Assembly (NCBI GenBank): GCA_964420985.1
Contig: CAYQUT010000001.1
Span: 124,001-188,000 of the forward strand
From: CAMCTV01 sp964420985
GTDB taxonomy: Bacteria > Bacteroidota > Bacteroidia > Flavobacteriales_D > Sanyastnellaceae
Reading direction: 5' to 3'
Length of the DNA: 64,000 bases
The translations under genes and the position numbers were made by a program. This document shows positions 32,816 through 42,868 of this stretch, piece after piece. The notes beneath the pieces are model-generated. The model searched no databases and had not been told where the DNA came from. It worked only from the letters and a program-made list of their open reading frames with translations. How positions within the stretch are numbered: position 1 is the first letter of the stretch; each line of letters begins with the position of its first letter.

Positions 32816-35404
32816 ATGAGTGCAGCTTCAGAAAAAATAGCGGAAACCCCGCTGATGAAACAATACAACGCAATCAAGGCTAAGTATCCTGATGCCGTTT
32901 TGTTGTTCAGGGTTGGCGATTTTTACGAAACCTTTGGTGAGGATGCTGTAAGGGCTGCGCAAGTTTTGGGCATTGTTCTTACCAAGAGAAAGAATGGAGC
33001 AGCAGCTTATGTTGATTTAGCAGGCTTTCCGCATCACTCTCTGGATGCTTACTTACCTAAACTGGTTAAAGCCGGTCATCGCGTTGCCATTTGCGATCAA
33101 TTAGAAGATCCCAAAATGGTGAAGGGTATCGTGAAGCGTGGTGTAACGGAACTGGTTACGCCAGGCGTTTCTTACAATGAAAAAACCATTGATGCCAAGG
33201 ACCATCATTTCCTAGCTGCGATTCACGAAGGGAAGAAAGATTGGGGAATTGCTTTTGTGGATGTGTCCACAGGTTTGTTTGAGGTGGCTCAAGGTTCTGT
33301 CGATTTTATTCAAAAATTACTCAGTGTTTATCAGCCCAAAGAAGTGCTTTATCAAAAGCACAAAGACCTCTGGTTCAAGTCCAATTTTGGAGAGAGCATG
33401 TCGGTATTTCGAATGGATGATTGGGCTTTCACCACCGATTTTGGAAGAGATCAATTGAATAGACATTTTGGCACGCAAAGCCTAAAAGGATTTGGGGTTG
33501 ACGATTTGGATGTTGCCATTGGTGCTGCGGGTGCCATTTTTCAATACTTGTCCGATACCCAACACGATAAGCTAGCACACATTCAAAAAATTTCACCGCT
33601 GGAACAAGGTGAGTTGGTGGGGTTGGATGCATTTACGGTAAGAAACTTAGAATTGTTATTTACACCCTATCAGGGCGGCACGGCCTTAGTGGATATTTTA
33701 GACAATACCAAAAATCCAATGGGCTCTCGTTTGATTCGTCGTTGGATGAGAACACCTTTGCGCAATTTGGAAGCAATACAAGAGCGTCTTCTTGCGGTAG
33801 AGCAATGGATCTCCGATCCTCATTTGGATTTGTTCCGTGATGAACTTCAAGAGGTAGGCGATTGGGAGCGATTGGCCGCACGCATTGCTGTCCAGAAAAT
33901 AACACCAAGAGAATTGGTCCAAATGACGCGCTCTTTGGAGCGTGTATTGTCTTGGAAAAACAAAGAAGGCAGTATTGCACATCTGGGAAATGCACTGTTG
34001 GACTTGTCTCGTTTTTTTCAATTGCTTAAAAGCAATTTGCACGAAGATGCTCCGCATGCCATTGGAAAAGGGTACACAGTTGCTTTTGGTGTAGATGATG
34101 AATTGGATGAATTGCGCGGATTGCAAACTTCAGGTAAAGACAAGTTGAAAGAAATAGAAGAGCGTGAAACAGAACGTACAGGGATTTCATCATTGAAGAT
34201 TTCTTTCAATAATGTTTTTGGATACTATTTGGAGGTGCGCAATACCCATAAAGATAAGGTGCCCCAAGATTGGATTAGAAAGCAAACCTTGACACAGGCT
34301 GAACGATACATTACCCAAGAATTGAAGGAGTATGAGACAAAAATATTGGGAGCCGAAGAAAAAATTCTAGCCATCGAGCAACGCATCTTTCAGCAATTAC
34401 TGAACGATGCGATGCCCTATTTATCGGCCATTCAACAAAATGCTTTGAAAATAGCACAGGCAGATGTATTAAGTTGTTTTGCCTTTAATGCATTAAAATA
34501 CAAATACTGCAAGCCCTTGGTGGAGGACAGTGATGCATTAGAAATCAAGGATGGTAGACATCCTGTGATTGAGCGTTTGTTGCCAACAGGTCAATCATAC
34601 ATTTCAAATGATTTGACTTTAAATGCAACAGAGCAGCAGATCATGATGATTACTGGTCCCAATATGAGCGGTAAATCTGCGCTGTTGCGTCAAACGGCCT
34701 TGATTGTTTTGATGGCTCAAATGGGGTCTTATGTACCTGCACAATCCGCAAAGATTGGCATTGTAGATAAGGTCTTCACGCGCGTAGGCGCAAGTGATAA
34801 TCTCTCCAGTGGAGAGTCTACCTTCATGGTGGAGATGAATGAAACAGCCAGTATTTTGAATCAGATGACGGGAAGAAGTTTGATTCTCATGGATGAAATT
34901 GGTCGGGGTACTAGTACCTATGATGGTATCAGCATTGCATGGGCCATTGCAGAATATCTGCATGAGCATCCATTGCATCGTCCTAAAACCTTGTTCGCTA
35001 CGCATTACCATGAGTTGAATGAAATGACCCACCGCTATGCGCGCATCAAGAATTTCAATGTCGCAGTGAAGGAAACAAAAGGTCAGATTGTTTTTTTACG
35101 AAAATTAGTTGCGGGAGGAAGCAATCACAGCTTTGGTATACATGTGGCGCAGCTAGCCGGAATGCCAACTGCAGTAACCAATAAAGCAACAGCCTTGCTC
35201 AAAGAATTGGAAGCTCAAAGAGGCGACCATTCACAGACAGCTCATACGTTATCCAATCAAACCCAACTGGCCATCTTTGAAATGGAAGATCCGCGTTGGA
35301 ACAAAGTTAAGCAACAAGTTTCTCAATTGGATGTCAACCAAATGACTCCGCTTGAGGCGTTGAATTTCATTGCTGAATTGAAAAAAGAGGCACTGAAAAA
35401 TTAA
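32816..35404 (+). CDS. mutS: DNA mismatch repair protein MutS
   Basis: 862 residues from ATG 32816 (a TTG at 32792 would add eight). MutS recognises mismatches and starts repair. The mismatch-binding Phe-x-Glu motif is in GDFYETFGED. The C-terminal ATPase has the Walker A ITGPNMSGKSALLRQ, the Walker B LILMDEIGRGTSTYDG and the FATHYHEL motif, with a helix-hairpin C-terminus. Full length. It is last in the M23 operon and overlaps the convergent yihY-like gene by 4 bp. Confidence 0.97.
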   Translation: MSAASEKIAETPLMKQYNAIKAKYPDAVLLFRVGDFYETFGEDAVRAAQVLGIVLTKRKNGAAAYVDLAGFPHHSLDAYLPKLVKAGHRVAICDQLEDPKMVKGIVKRGVTELVTPGVSYNEKTIDAKDHHFLAAIHEGKKDWGIAFVDVSTGLFEVAQGSVDFIQKLLSVYQPKEVLYQKHKDLWFKSNFGESMSVFRMDDWAFTTDFGRDQLNRHFGTQSLKGFGVDDLDVAIGAAGAIFQYLSDTQHDKLAHIQKISPLEQGELVGLDAFTVRNLELLFTPYQGGTALVDILDNTKNPMGSRLIRRWMRTPLRNLEAIQERLLAVEQWISDPHLDLFRDELQEVGDWERLAARIAVQKITPRELVQMTRSLERVLSWKNKEGSIAHLGNALLDLSRFFQLLKSNLHEDAPHAIGKGYTVAFGVDDELDELRGLQTSGKDKLKEIEERETERTGISSLKISFNNVFGYYLEVRNTHKDKVPQDWIRKQTLTQAERYITQELKEYETKILGAEEKILAIEQRIFQQLLNDAMPYLSAIQQNALKIAQADVLSCFAFNALKYKYCKPLVEDSDALEIKDGRHPVIERLLPTGQSYISNDLTLNATEQQIMMITGPNMSGKSALLRQTALIVLMAQMGSYVPAQSAKIGIVDKVFTRVGASDNLSSGESTFMVEMNETASILNQMTGRSLILMDEIGRGTSTYDGISIAWAIAEYLHEHPLHRPKTLFATHYHELNEMTHRYARIKNFNVAVKETKGQIVFLRKLVAGGSNHSFGIHVAQLAGMPTAVTNKATALLKELEAQRGDHSQTAHTLSNQTQLAIFEMEDPRWNKVKQQVSQLDVNQMTPLEALNFIAELKKEALKN

Positions 35405-36423
35405 GATTTAAAAGTGTTTTTTAGCGGCTCAGGAGGAGACTCTTTTTTGTCTTCAATGACAATAGCTTTCTCTTTTATTTTTTCTTCTTTCATCTGATGA
35501 GTCGTGCGCAAGGCTTTGCGTATACTGGCATTTAAATCAAATCCTGCCAAAAGAATAATGCAATTGATGTTCATCCAAATCAACAGAACCATAAGGGTTC
35601 CTAGTGAGCCATACAGTTTATTGAATTGGGCAAAATTGTTGACGAAATAGGCAAATGCCAATGAAGTGACAATGAAAAGCGAAGTGGCCAAAATGGCACC
35701 TGAATTCCAGAAACGCCAGCTACGTCTTCTTCTTACACCCATGCCAACATTGTATAAAGTAGTATTGACAGAATACACCAAGATTAATGTAATGGCCCAG
35801 CGAGCAATGTCCAACATGAAGACAATGGCCTTATCTGCCAATAGGTCTTTATCTCCAATGATGCCTATGATGGTTTCACTGAAAACAATTAAGGTGATGG
35901 CGGAGGCAAGGAGCAATCCCAAAATGAAAATCAATACGATACTCAAAGCTCTGCGCAGAATGGGGTGTGTGTGGTCCTCAAAATGATAGCTTTCTTTAAA
36001 ACCCAATAAAATGGCGTTGATGCTATTGGAGGCGTAGTAGATTACCAAAATGAAACCAATGGAGATGAGTGAACTGTATTTTTTGTTGATCAAGTCATTC
36101 AAGGTATCCTCTACCAATGAAAATGTATCTCCTGGAAAAAATTGATGAATATTGTCCATCAACTCCTTTTGGAAATTGGGAATGGGGATGTAAGGGATCA
36201 GCGAAAGCAAAAGAATGATGGCTGGAAAAAACGCCAAAAACAAACGAAAAGAAATCGCGGCTGCTCTGGTGGTAATGCTGCCTTTGGTTAAGGCTTCAAT
36301 AAAAAAACGACCAACCAACAATAAGGAAAGACCTTCAACCCCTGGCCAAATCACTCCGTCCAATCTGCGTTCAAGGGCTTTTCTCACTCTTAGAATATAC
36401 TTTTCCTTTCTCTCTGATTTCAT
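35401..36423 (-). CDS. YihY/virulence factor BrkB family membrane protein
   Basis: 340 residues with about six transmembrane helices and the family signature near the N-terminus (TRAAAISFRLFLAFFPAIILLLSLIPYIP, in pieces) and GSLGTLMVLLIWMNI near the C-terminal helix. Formerly called ribonuclease BN, an assignment no longer supported for this family; the transport function is unsettled. The charged Lys/Glu-rich tail is cytoplasmic. It begins one base after the nadC stop, so it is co-transcribed with it. Confidence 0.88.
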   Translation of the reverse strand: MKSERKEKYILRVRKALERRLDGVIWPGVEGLSLLLVGRFFIEALTKGSITTRAAAISFRLFLAFFPAIILLLSLIPYIPIPNFQKELMDNIHQFFPGDTFSLVEDTLNDLINKKYSSLISIGFILVIYYASNSINAILLGFKESYHFEDHTHPILRRALSIVLIFILGLLLASAITLIVFSETIIGIIGDKDLLADKAIVFMLDIARWAITLILVYSVNTTLYNVGMGVRRRRSWRFWNSGAILATSLFIVTSLAFAYFVNNFAQFNKLYGSLGTLMVLLIWMNINCIILLAGFDLNASIRKALRTTHQMKEEKIKEKAIVIEDKKESPPEPLKNTFKS

Positions 36424-36424
36424 G

Positions 36425-37276
36425 TTAGAACGATTTCAAACTAAAATCCAATGAATGGATTTGATGCGTCAATGCTCCCATTGAAATAAAGTCAACTCCG
36501 GCCTCTGCATATTGAACGACATTGTGCTCAGTTATTCCTCCAGAAGCTTCAGTCAGGATTCTACCATTAATCCATTCAACGGCTTCTCTGATTTGTGCAG
36601 GAGTGAAATTATCCAGCAGTATTCTAAAGGCCGTGCCACTTTGCACAATGGTTTTTACATCATCCATGTTGCGTGCTTCAATTTCAATGGGGATATTGAT
36701 TTGATTTTTATGACAATAATTCAGTGTGTTCTCAATGGCTTGTTGCATTCCGCCCGCAAAGTCGACATGGTTGTCCTTGATGAGAATCATATCATACAAT
36801 CCAAAGCGGTGATTCTCCCCTCCTCCAATGGATACAGCCCATTTTTCAAATACACGAAAGTTGGGGGTGGTTTTTCGGGTGTCCAAAAGTCGACAAGAGG
36901 TGTGGGCAATTTTGGATTGAATCCGATGCGTATGTGTGGCAATACCACTCATCCTTTGCATGATGTTCAGCAATAAACGCTCTGCTATGGTGATGCTTTG
37001 TGTTTTGCCTTTTATGACAAAAGCAATGTCTCCGTTTTTCACAGCAGTCCCGTCTTTCAGTATTGTTTCAAAAATCAAATCGGCATCTACTTGCTTAACC
37101 ACCTCTTGTGCGGCGTCAACCCCAGCCAAAATGCCTTCTTCCTTGATGAGTAATCGGGCTTGACCAATGTGATCTGCTGGAATGGTAGCAAGGCTAGTAT
37201 GGTCACCAGTTCCAATGTCCTCTATTAAGGCATTGGCAATGGCTTCTTGGATTTTTATTTTGAAAGCTTCACCCAT
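36425..37276 (-). CDS. nadC: Nicotinate-nucleotide diphosphorylase (carboxylating)
   Basis: 283 residues from ATG 37276, normal for the family. It converts quinolinate and PRPP to nicotinate mononucleotide, the last step of de novo NAD precursor synthesis. It shows the N-terminal EDIGTGDHTS motif, the LDTRKTTPNFR substrate-binding motif, the GGGENHRFGLYDMILIKDNH segment and the ITEASGGI glycine-rich phosphate site. A longer in-frame start at 37318 overlaps the upstream gene and adds residues without homology. It is 23 bp after the FG-GAP gene. Confidence 0.96.
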   Translation of the reverse strand: MGEAFKIKIQEAIANALIEDIGTGDHTSLATIPADHIGQARLLIKEEGILAGVDAAQEVVKQVDADLIFETILKDGTAVKNGDIAFVIKGKTQSITIAERLLLNIMQRMSGIATHTHRIQSKIAHTSCRLLDTRKTTPNFRVFEKWAVSIGGGENHRFGLYDMILIKDNHVDFAGGMQQAIENTLNYCHKNQINIPIEIEARNMDDVKTIVQSGTAFRILLDNFTPAQIREAVEWINGRILTEASGGITEHNVVQYAEAGVDFISMGALTHQIHSLDFSLKSF

Positions 37277-37299
37277 AAGGGGCAAAATTACGATGAATA

Positions 37300-40017
37300 T
37301 TACTCCATCATGCACCAATGAATGGGATAAATTGTATCATCTCCCCTTATCCAACGAGGAGAATCTCCAGAGCGCAAGGTAATGGCATTGGATCCTGAAC
37401 CTTGGTAAAGCATCTGTCCAAGCGCATTGTAGACTTCAATATTTCCCCAAAAAGTTTCGCTGGATTTCAGCCATTGATCGCAGAAAACCCAAGTAATATT
37501 GGAAGTTATTCTTGGAGCAATATTATTTTCTTGGCACAAGGTCAACAGGGGAAAATTCCATGCGCAAATGTTTTCAAATTGTAAAACAAAATAAGTGGAG
37601 TCATTGCAGGGGTGAATATTGCTCCATTGATCATTGCCATCCTCCCAATATATGTTGAATCCATTGTTGTTTTCTAAGTCAACATTCCACTCTACCCAAT
37701 TTTCGTTGATGGTGTATATTGTATCCACTGTGGGCATGGGACTTTCTATCCAAATGAGTTGCATGGGATGTTGGGCAGTGCATCCATTGGGATGCATGTA
37801 ATGGATGTATATGCTGTCTTGCGCGTCGTTGATGTTCCAAGAGGTTAGTGTCCATTCATTGAATAGCCATTGCTCTGTAAAGCTTTCGTAATTTAAGTTT
37901 TCACTTTGACAGAAATGCGCACTGTCTCCCATGAATACGGGAAGCTCGATTTGTATGGGAACAAATACAGTGTCTTGCACTACACAGCCAGCAGTGGAGG
38001 TAAGCGTCAAATTGTAATGTCCCATGGGCAATTGACCGTTGGTTAAAGTGTCATTGATGGTCCAAGTGATGGTTGGAGCATTTGATGTGTAGTATGGAGT
38101 GATGCTGCCATTTCCGAGCGTTAAACATGCTGCAGGTTCGACCAATATGCTGTCTAATATGAGGGTTTCTTGCGGGATGAGGAGTAATGTATCTCGCCAA
38201 ATGCACGTGCCGTATTCTATTTCTATTGGATAGGTACCAGCGTTCAATGAATCCAAGAAATTGTACCAAATGCCAATAGGGGTGAACCATGTGATTAATC
38301 CGTCTTGACTATTCTGACAGGTGGGCATAATTGCGCTGACAATCGGAGTATAAGGTTCTGAAATCACAATGGAGATGGGAACTTTGATGGTATGAAAGAT
38401 TCCATGTAAAAAATTCCAATTTCCTGCGGTGGGCACCCAATAAATATTGTTTCCCAAATTTTGGGTAATGGTATTCAAAGTGTAAATATTGAAATACGGA
38501 TGAAAGTGAATGTAGTAGCCACTATCAGCAGCGCAGGAATCAACCATAGAGACACTATAAATTTCGAGGTTGGCACCTTCATCAAAGGTGTAGGATGTAT
38601 CTCCATTCAGGTTATAGTGTCGGTCAATAATTCCGGATGGCCAATAAATGATAATACTGTCCATGATCAAATCATTTCCCATTCCTAGAATAAGATGTTG
38701 AGAATTTTGATTCAAATAGTTTTCACCCATTTGCATCATGGTTTGTGAAAATTGTCCACCATGGTAATATTGGATAATACTGCCTATTGCTTGTTGATTA
38801 GAGTAGATGGCATTTAAAGTGATCTTAATTTGGTGGTTATTGTTTGTAGTTTGATTTTCGAGAAGTCTTAAATTATAATTCTCTTTTGGCTGATAGGCGA
38901 TATCATACAAGCCATCTTGATTGAAATCTCCTTTAGCACTGGTGTAGCCGTCAATGGCTGCATATTCTCCGAGGTCAAGATTATCGAAAGTACCCAACGC
39001 ATTTTTCAAGAGGTTGTTTCCGTAGTTGACAGAATTGATCCAAGGTGATTCGTTGGTAACCCATAAATCTTCCCACCCATTGTTCTCATAATCGATCCAT
39101 AGCCCAGACCAACACCATTTGTTCACCGTACAGGCTCTCTCTACGGCCTGATTGGTAAAAACGCCATCACCGTTGTTCACCATGAGTCTGTTTCCAGTGG
39201 AGCGATTGGTGATATACACATCCCAATCGCCATCATGGTCAAAATCTGCCCATGAATTGCTCATGGCATCTGATGGAATAGAAAGTCCATTAAAGGAAGC
39301 AGAGTCGATAAAATTCCCATTGGGTTGTGACAAATAACAATTGTTTCCTTGGAGGAAATCATTGATGATGTATAGGTCCGGGATGCTATCGTTATTGATG
39401 GGGACAAATGAACTTTGGAATGAACTGCGTTGGTACTCTGGACTGAAAAAGCTGGTGTTGGGCGTGAAATTGAAATTCCCTTGATTGATCAACAGAAGAT
39501 TAGGAACGTTTACATTGTAGTTACAAATATAAACGTCGAGCAATCCGTCTTGATTGACATCACTGCAAGCAGCTCCCCAGAGTTGGTATTGGGGTTGAAA
39601 ATCCCAATTGATGGATGAAGTGTAATTTTCAAAAGTCCAGTTGTCGATGTTGCGAAATATTTTTATCCCTTGGTCTTTGGAGCACGTCAATAAATCATTG
39701 ATTCCATCATTGTTCATGTCAAACCAGAGAACCGATTTGGTATCCTGACCTGAAGGGATTTGTGCAACAGGAAAGAAAGTACCTTCAATGTTCTTGTAAA
39801 TGACTGTTTCATATGTGGGACGACTGACGGTCAAATCGTCCCATCCATCTTGGTCATAGTCATAGAAACTGATTCCATTTCCAAACTGCGTAACGCCAAA
39901 TGAATAGCTTATCCCGTGAGATTCAGCGACATCCACAAATGCTGGTACTTGTCCGGTATACTTGAAAACACCAAATGCCAGCATGATGCATAGGATATGT
40001 AGACTAGTACGCATCAT
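37300..40017 (-). CDS. Secreted FG-GAP/VCBS beta-propeller protein with ASPIC_UnbV domain, paralogue 2
   Basis: About 905 residues from ATG 40017, which overlaps the TGA of the upstream paralogue by 4 bp (ATGA). Starting further upstream at 40092 would place 25 non-signal residues before the signal peptide. Blade motifs such as DYDQDGWDDL, DMNNDGINDL, DVNQDGLLDV and DFDHDGDWDV predict a propeller over about the first 400 residues. An ASPIC_UnbV-like segment follows (QAIGSI...GENYLNQNSQHLIL...WPSG), then several Ig-like segments. The C-terminus (VYNALGQMLYQGSG) looks like a worn sorting domain. Its relation to paralogues at 19953 and 40014 is clear from the blade order. Confidence 0.85.
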   Translation of the reverse strand: MMRTSLHILCIMLAFGVFKYTGQVPAFVDVAESHGISYSFGVTQFGNGISFYDYDQDGWDDLTVSRPTYETVIYKNIEGTFFPVAQIPSGQDTKSVLWFDMNNDGINDLLTCSKDQGIKIFRNIDNWTFENYTSSINWDFQPQYQLWGAACSDVNQDGLLDVYICNYNVNVPNLLLINQGNFNFTPNTSFFSPEYQRSSFQSSFVPINNDSIPDLYIINDFLQGNNCYLSQPNGNFIDSASFNGLSIPSDAMSNSWADFDHDGDWDVYITNRSTGNRLMVNNGDGVFTNQAVERACTVNKWCWSGLWIDYENNGWEDLWVTNESPWINSVNYGNNLLKNALGTFDNLDLGEYAAIDGYTSAKGDFNQDGLYDIAYQPKENYNLRLLENQTTNNNHQIKITLNAIYSNQQAIGSIIQYYHGGQFSQTMMQMGENYLNQNSQHLILGMGNDLIMDSIIIYWPSGIIDRHYNLNGDTSYTFDEGANLEIYSVSMVDSCAADSGYYIHFHPYFNIYTLNTITQNLGNNIYWVPTAGNWNFLHGIFHTIKVPISIVISEPYTPIVSAIMPTCQNSQDGLITWFTPIGIWYNFLDSLNAGTYPIEIEYGTCIWRDTLLLIPQETLILDSILVEPAACLTLGNGSITPYYTSNAPTITWTINDTLTNGQLPMGHYNLTLTSTAGCVVQDTVFVPIQIELPVFMGDSAHFCQSENLNYESFTEQWLFNEWTLTSWNINDAQDSIYIHYMHPNGCTAQHPMQLIWIESPMPTVDTIYTINENWVEWNVDLENNNGFNIYWEDGNDQWSNIHPCNDSTYFVLQFENICAWNFPLLTLCQENNIAPRITSNITWVFCDQWLKSSETFWGNIEVYNALGQMLYQGSGSNAITLRSGDSPRWIRGDDTIYPIHWCMME

Positions 40018-42716
40018 TTTTGCACATGTGTTTTGATCCAGCCTTGTTGGGTTTGAATGAAGACAGGAAATACGTTTGAACTCAATATCCATTGGTTACC
40101 ACCCAACGATCGGAATCCAATTTCTTGACCCAGTGTATTGACGACTTGAATGATTTCTGGTGTTTTGTGTGTTGTTTTAAAAAACAATTCATATCCGTTC
40201 TGAATGCAGATGTTGGAATCTGATGATTTGAAATCAATGTTTTGTGGAATATTGACCTGAATCCAAATGCTATCATACCATTGACATTCATTTTGAGTCA
40301 ATACGATATTTTGCCATTGACTTTCCGTGCATAACAATTGATTGTTGGAATTACTATCAAAGTATACGGTTGAATTATCCTCAGTTGTGATGGTAACCAA
40401 CGTCCCCTGATTGGTATTTTCTTGCAGTGTGTCATAAGAAGGGGGGAGCAACAATTGAAAAAAAATGGTATCTGAGAAAACACAACCTTGTGTTGTTTCC
40501 ATTTCAATCACGATGGTAGTGTCATGGATTAAAATGTCCGTTGGCCATTGGTCATAACTCGACACTTCTAAATTGCTTGAAATCCAATCATCGGGCTGAA
40601 GGTCTTCACCAAAGCAAGAAATTATCGTTGGAGGTATTTGGAATTCCCATTGTTGCTCAACGTCAAGGACTATGGCAGTGTCTAGAATACAGCCGTTGTT
40701 ATTGGTGAAGTGTATGGCATATTCCCCTGGAGGTGTTTCATTGCTATCTACCCATGGTGCAATTGTGTAGGTGATATCTGGTTGATTTGGGATGATGATT
40801 TGGCCGGTGGATCCAATTTGACAAGGGGCCGGAATACTTGAAACAAGCGGTTCAAATGCGTCATCGGAGGGAACAGTGAGGGTATCAACTGCGGGACATC
40901 CATTGTTGTCATCATATATGGCAATGAATGGTCCATCAGATAAATGAGAAACTTGAAACAATGTGTCATTTTGATACAGGATATTGATTGCCCCATCCTG
41001 ACCGGTGCAATGCTCAGGGACAATCGTTGTGGTGAGCCCACTGTCATCAAAAAGGGCAATGGTGAATGTTACAGTATCAATATTAACTCCTTCAAATTGA
41101 ATCAAAGCCTGGTGATTCCCGGTAAAGAACCAGGCAGAATCTGCATTGGATTGGTTGTCCCATAATACACCAAAGGGTTGCTGAATAAAAGCCAATATCG
41201 AGTCTTGATTGGAACAGACCATGGAATGGTTTAGTATCAAACTCCATTGACTTTGCCCTTCATAAAGGTTGTGGAAATGGTCTATGCTCAGATCGTAGTA
41301 TTTATCCATCAAACCACTGGGCCATATCAGTAATAAGCTGTCTATTACTTCATTCTCGCCCAGTCCGAGGATCAAATTTTGTGAATTCTGTCCCAAGTAA
41401 TTGTCACCACTTTGGGTGTACCCATATTGAAAATTATTTTGTGTATATAAGTAGTAATGTGTTCCAACTCCATTTCTGTTGCTGATGGTTCCATTCAAAC
41501 GAAATTTGATGAAATGGTTGTTTGATACTGTGGTATTCTGATACAACTGAAAAAAGTCTTCGTTAGATGCATTGAGTGCAATATCACTAAGTCCATCTTG
41601 ATTGAAATCTCCTTTGCAAGCTGTAAAAGCACTATTCGTAAAAATGGTTGTATCTGGTTGTGTAAAAGTTCCGTTTCCGTCACCCATCATCAAACTTCCA
41701 GGCCACCAGGTGATGGGCCAATCGGGGTTGGCTGAGGAAGCCAAAAGGTCATTCCATTGGTCATTGTTGACATCCACCCAGAGGGAGGACCAACATTGTC
41801 TATTTACGGCAACATTGAGCTGCTCTGCAATATTTTGGAATTGATTGTATCCGTTGTTTTCGAGCAATTGATTGCCGGGCTCTAAGTTGCTGACGTATAC
41901 ATCCAAATCGCCGTCATTGTCAAAATCACACCAGCTGTTGCACATGGAATTCAATTGTATGCCCAATCCCGTTTCTGTTGATTGTTTTAAAAGCGGCATG
42001 GTATCATTGATGCCAATTTGATTCCAATAAAATTCGTTGCCTTGTTCAAAATCATTGGCAATGTATAAGTCGGGTTTGGTATCTTTATTCAAGTCAATGA
42101 ATGCGGTTTGAAAGGAGGATTTTAGATCATATTTGAGTGCATTGTTGTGGAACAAATCAAAGCCCATTTGACCATTGTTCAGGAAAAGGAAATTTTGACT
42201 TTCTTGGTTGTAATTGGCGACAACAAGATCCAAGTAATGGTCGCCATTGAAATCCGCGAGGCTCATACCATAAAGCCAAAAATCACTCACGGAGGGAAAG
42301 GCTTCTGACCAATTAAAAGCATTGGGAATCTGATTGTAATATCCATTTTCGTCAGCTATGAATAGCCGCAAACCAAAGTTGAGTGTAGAGACAATCAATT
42401 CATTGCTCCCATCATTATCCAGATCCCCCCAAACAACAGCTTTGGAATTAGGCACTTGAAGGGCTTGCCAAATTTCAAAGAAACCCTCATTATTTTTATA
42501 AATGTAAACCGCGTCAGACTGATTGCTCAGGGTTAGATCATCCCAGCCGTCCTCATTAAAATCGAAAAAAGATACTCCTTGACCAAAAAACGAAGAGGTG
42601 TAATAATTATAAATATTCTGATCAAAGGCCACATTCGTGTACAAAACAGCATTTTGACCAAAGCTGAATGCAATGGAACACATAACAACACTTAGAAAAA
42701 GTGTAATTTGTCTCAA
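40014..42716 (-). CDS. Secreted FG-GAP/VCBS beta-propeller protein with ASPIC_UnbV domain, paralogue 3
   Basis: 900 residues from TTG 42716. The resulting N-terminus (MRQITLFLSVVMCSIAFSFGQ) is a good signal peptide; the next ATG (42683) would remove most of it, and no in-frame ATG was found upstream. Seven blade motifs (DFNEDGWDDL, DLDNDGSNEL, DFNGDHYLDL, DLNKDTKPDL, DFDNDGDLDV, DVNNDQWNDL, DFNQDGLSDI) are followed by ASPIC_UnbV (NRNGVGTHY...GDNYLGQNSQNLIL...WPSG) and Ig-like segments. The C-terminus (VVNTLGQEIGF...VFPVFIQ) resembles a degenerate type A sorting tail. It is preceded by a candidate ECF promoter and followed in operon by paralogue 2. Confidence 0.85.
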   Translation of the reverse strand: MRQITLFLSVVMCSIAFSFGQNAVLYTNVAFDQNIYNYYTSSFFGQGVSFFDFNEDGWDDLTLSNQSDAVYIYKNNEGFFEIWQALQVPNSKAVVWGDLDNDGSNELIVSTLNFGLRLFIADENGYYNQIPNAFNWSEAFPSVSDFWLYGMSLADFNGDHYLDLVVANYNQESQNFLFLNNGQMGFDLFHNNALKYDLKSSFQTAFIDLNKDTKPDLYIANDFEQGNEFYWNQIGINDTMPLLKQSTETGLGIQLNSMCNSWCDFDNDGDLDVYVSNLEPGNQLLENNGYNQFQNIAEQLNVAVNRQCWSSLWVDVNNDQWNDLLASSANPDWPITWWPGSLMMGDGNGTFTQPDTTIFTNSAFTACKGDFNQDGLSDIALNASNEDFFQLYQNTTVSNNHFIKFRLNGTISNRNGVGTHYYLYTQNNFQYGYTQSGDNYLGQNSQNLILGLGENEVIDSLLLIWPSGLMDKYYDLSIDHFHNLYEGQSQWSLILNHSMVCSNQDSILAFIQQPFGVLWDNQSNADSAWFFTGNHQALIQFEGVNIDTVTFTIALFDDSGLTTTIVPEHCTGQDGAINILYQNDTLFQVSHLSDGPFIAIYDDNNGCPAVDTLTVPSDDAFEPLVSSIPAPCQIGSTGQIIIPNQPDITYTIAPWVDSNETPPGEYAIHFTNNNGCILDTAIVLDVEQQWEFQIPPTIISCFGEDLQPDDWISSNLEVSSYDQWPTDILIHDTTIVIEMETTQGCVFSDTIFFQLLLPPSYDTLQENTNQGTLVTITTEDNSTVYFDSNSNNQLLCTESQWQNIVLTQNECQWYDSIWIQVNIPQNIDFKSSDSNICIQNGYELFFKTTHKTPEIIQVVNTLGQEIGFRSLGGNQWILSSNVFPVFIQTQQGWIKTHVQK

Positions 42717-42742
42717 AGGTCTTGTAATTAAGGTACATGTTT

Positions 42743-42769
42743 GACGAAGGAATCCTTTGTGGGTTGCCT
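42743..42769 (-). promoter_or_regulatory. Candidate ECF-sigma promoter C, before the FG-GAP operon
   Basis: On the minus strand AGGCAACC (42769-42762), 15 nt, CGTC (42746-42743): the same elements and exact spacing as the plus-strand sites at 26491 and 26694. The TTG start of the FG-GAP gene lies about 27 nt further, which fits a transcript starting near 42737. Confidence 0.5.
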
Positions 42770-42815
42770 GTTTCTTGTTGTCTTTCTTGTTGGCGCAATG
42801 TGATAAAACCTTTTT

Positions 42816-42846
42816 TTGTTGATAAGTCTTATTTTTCCTATATTTG
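42816..42846 (+). promoter_or_regulatory. Promoter of the DUF177-rpmF operon
   Basis: TTG (42816-42818), 20 nt, TATATTTG (42839-42846), a perfect TAnnTTTG box; a second TTG at 42819 gives a 17-nt spacer. ATG follows 22 nt after the box. Confidence 0.65.
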
Positions 42847-42868
42847 CACCCCTTAATGAGAATTTAAG

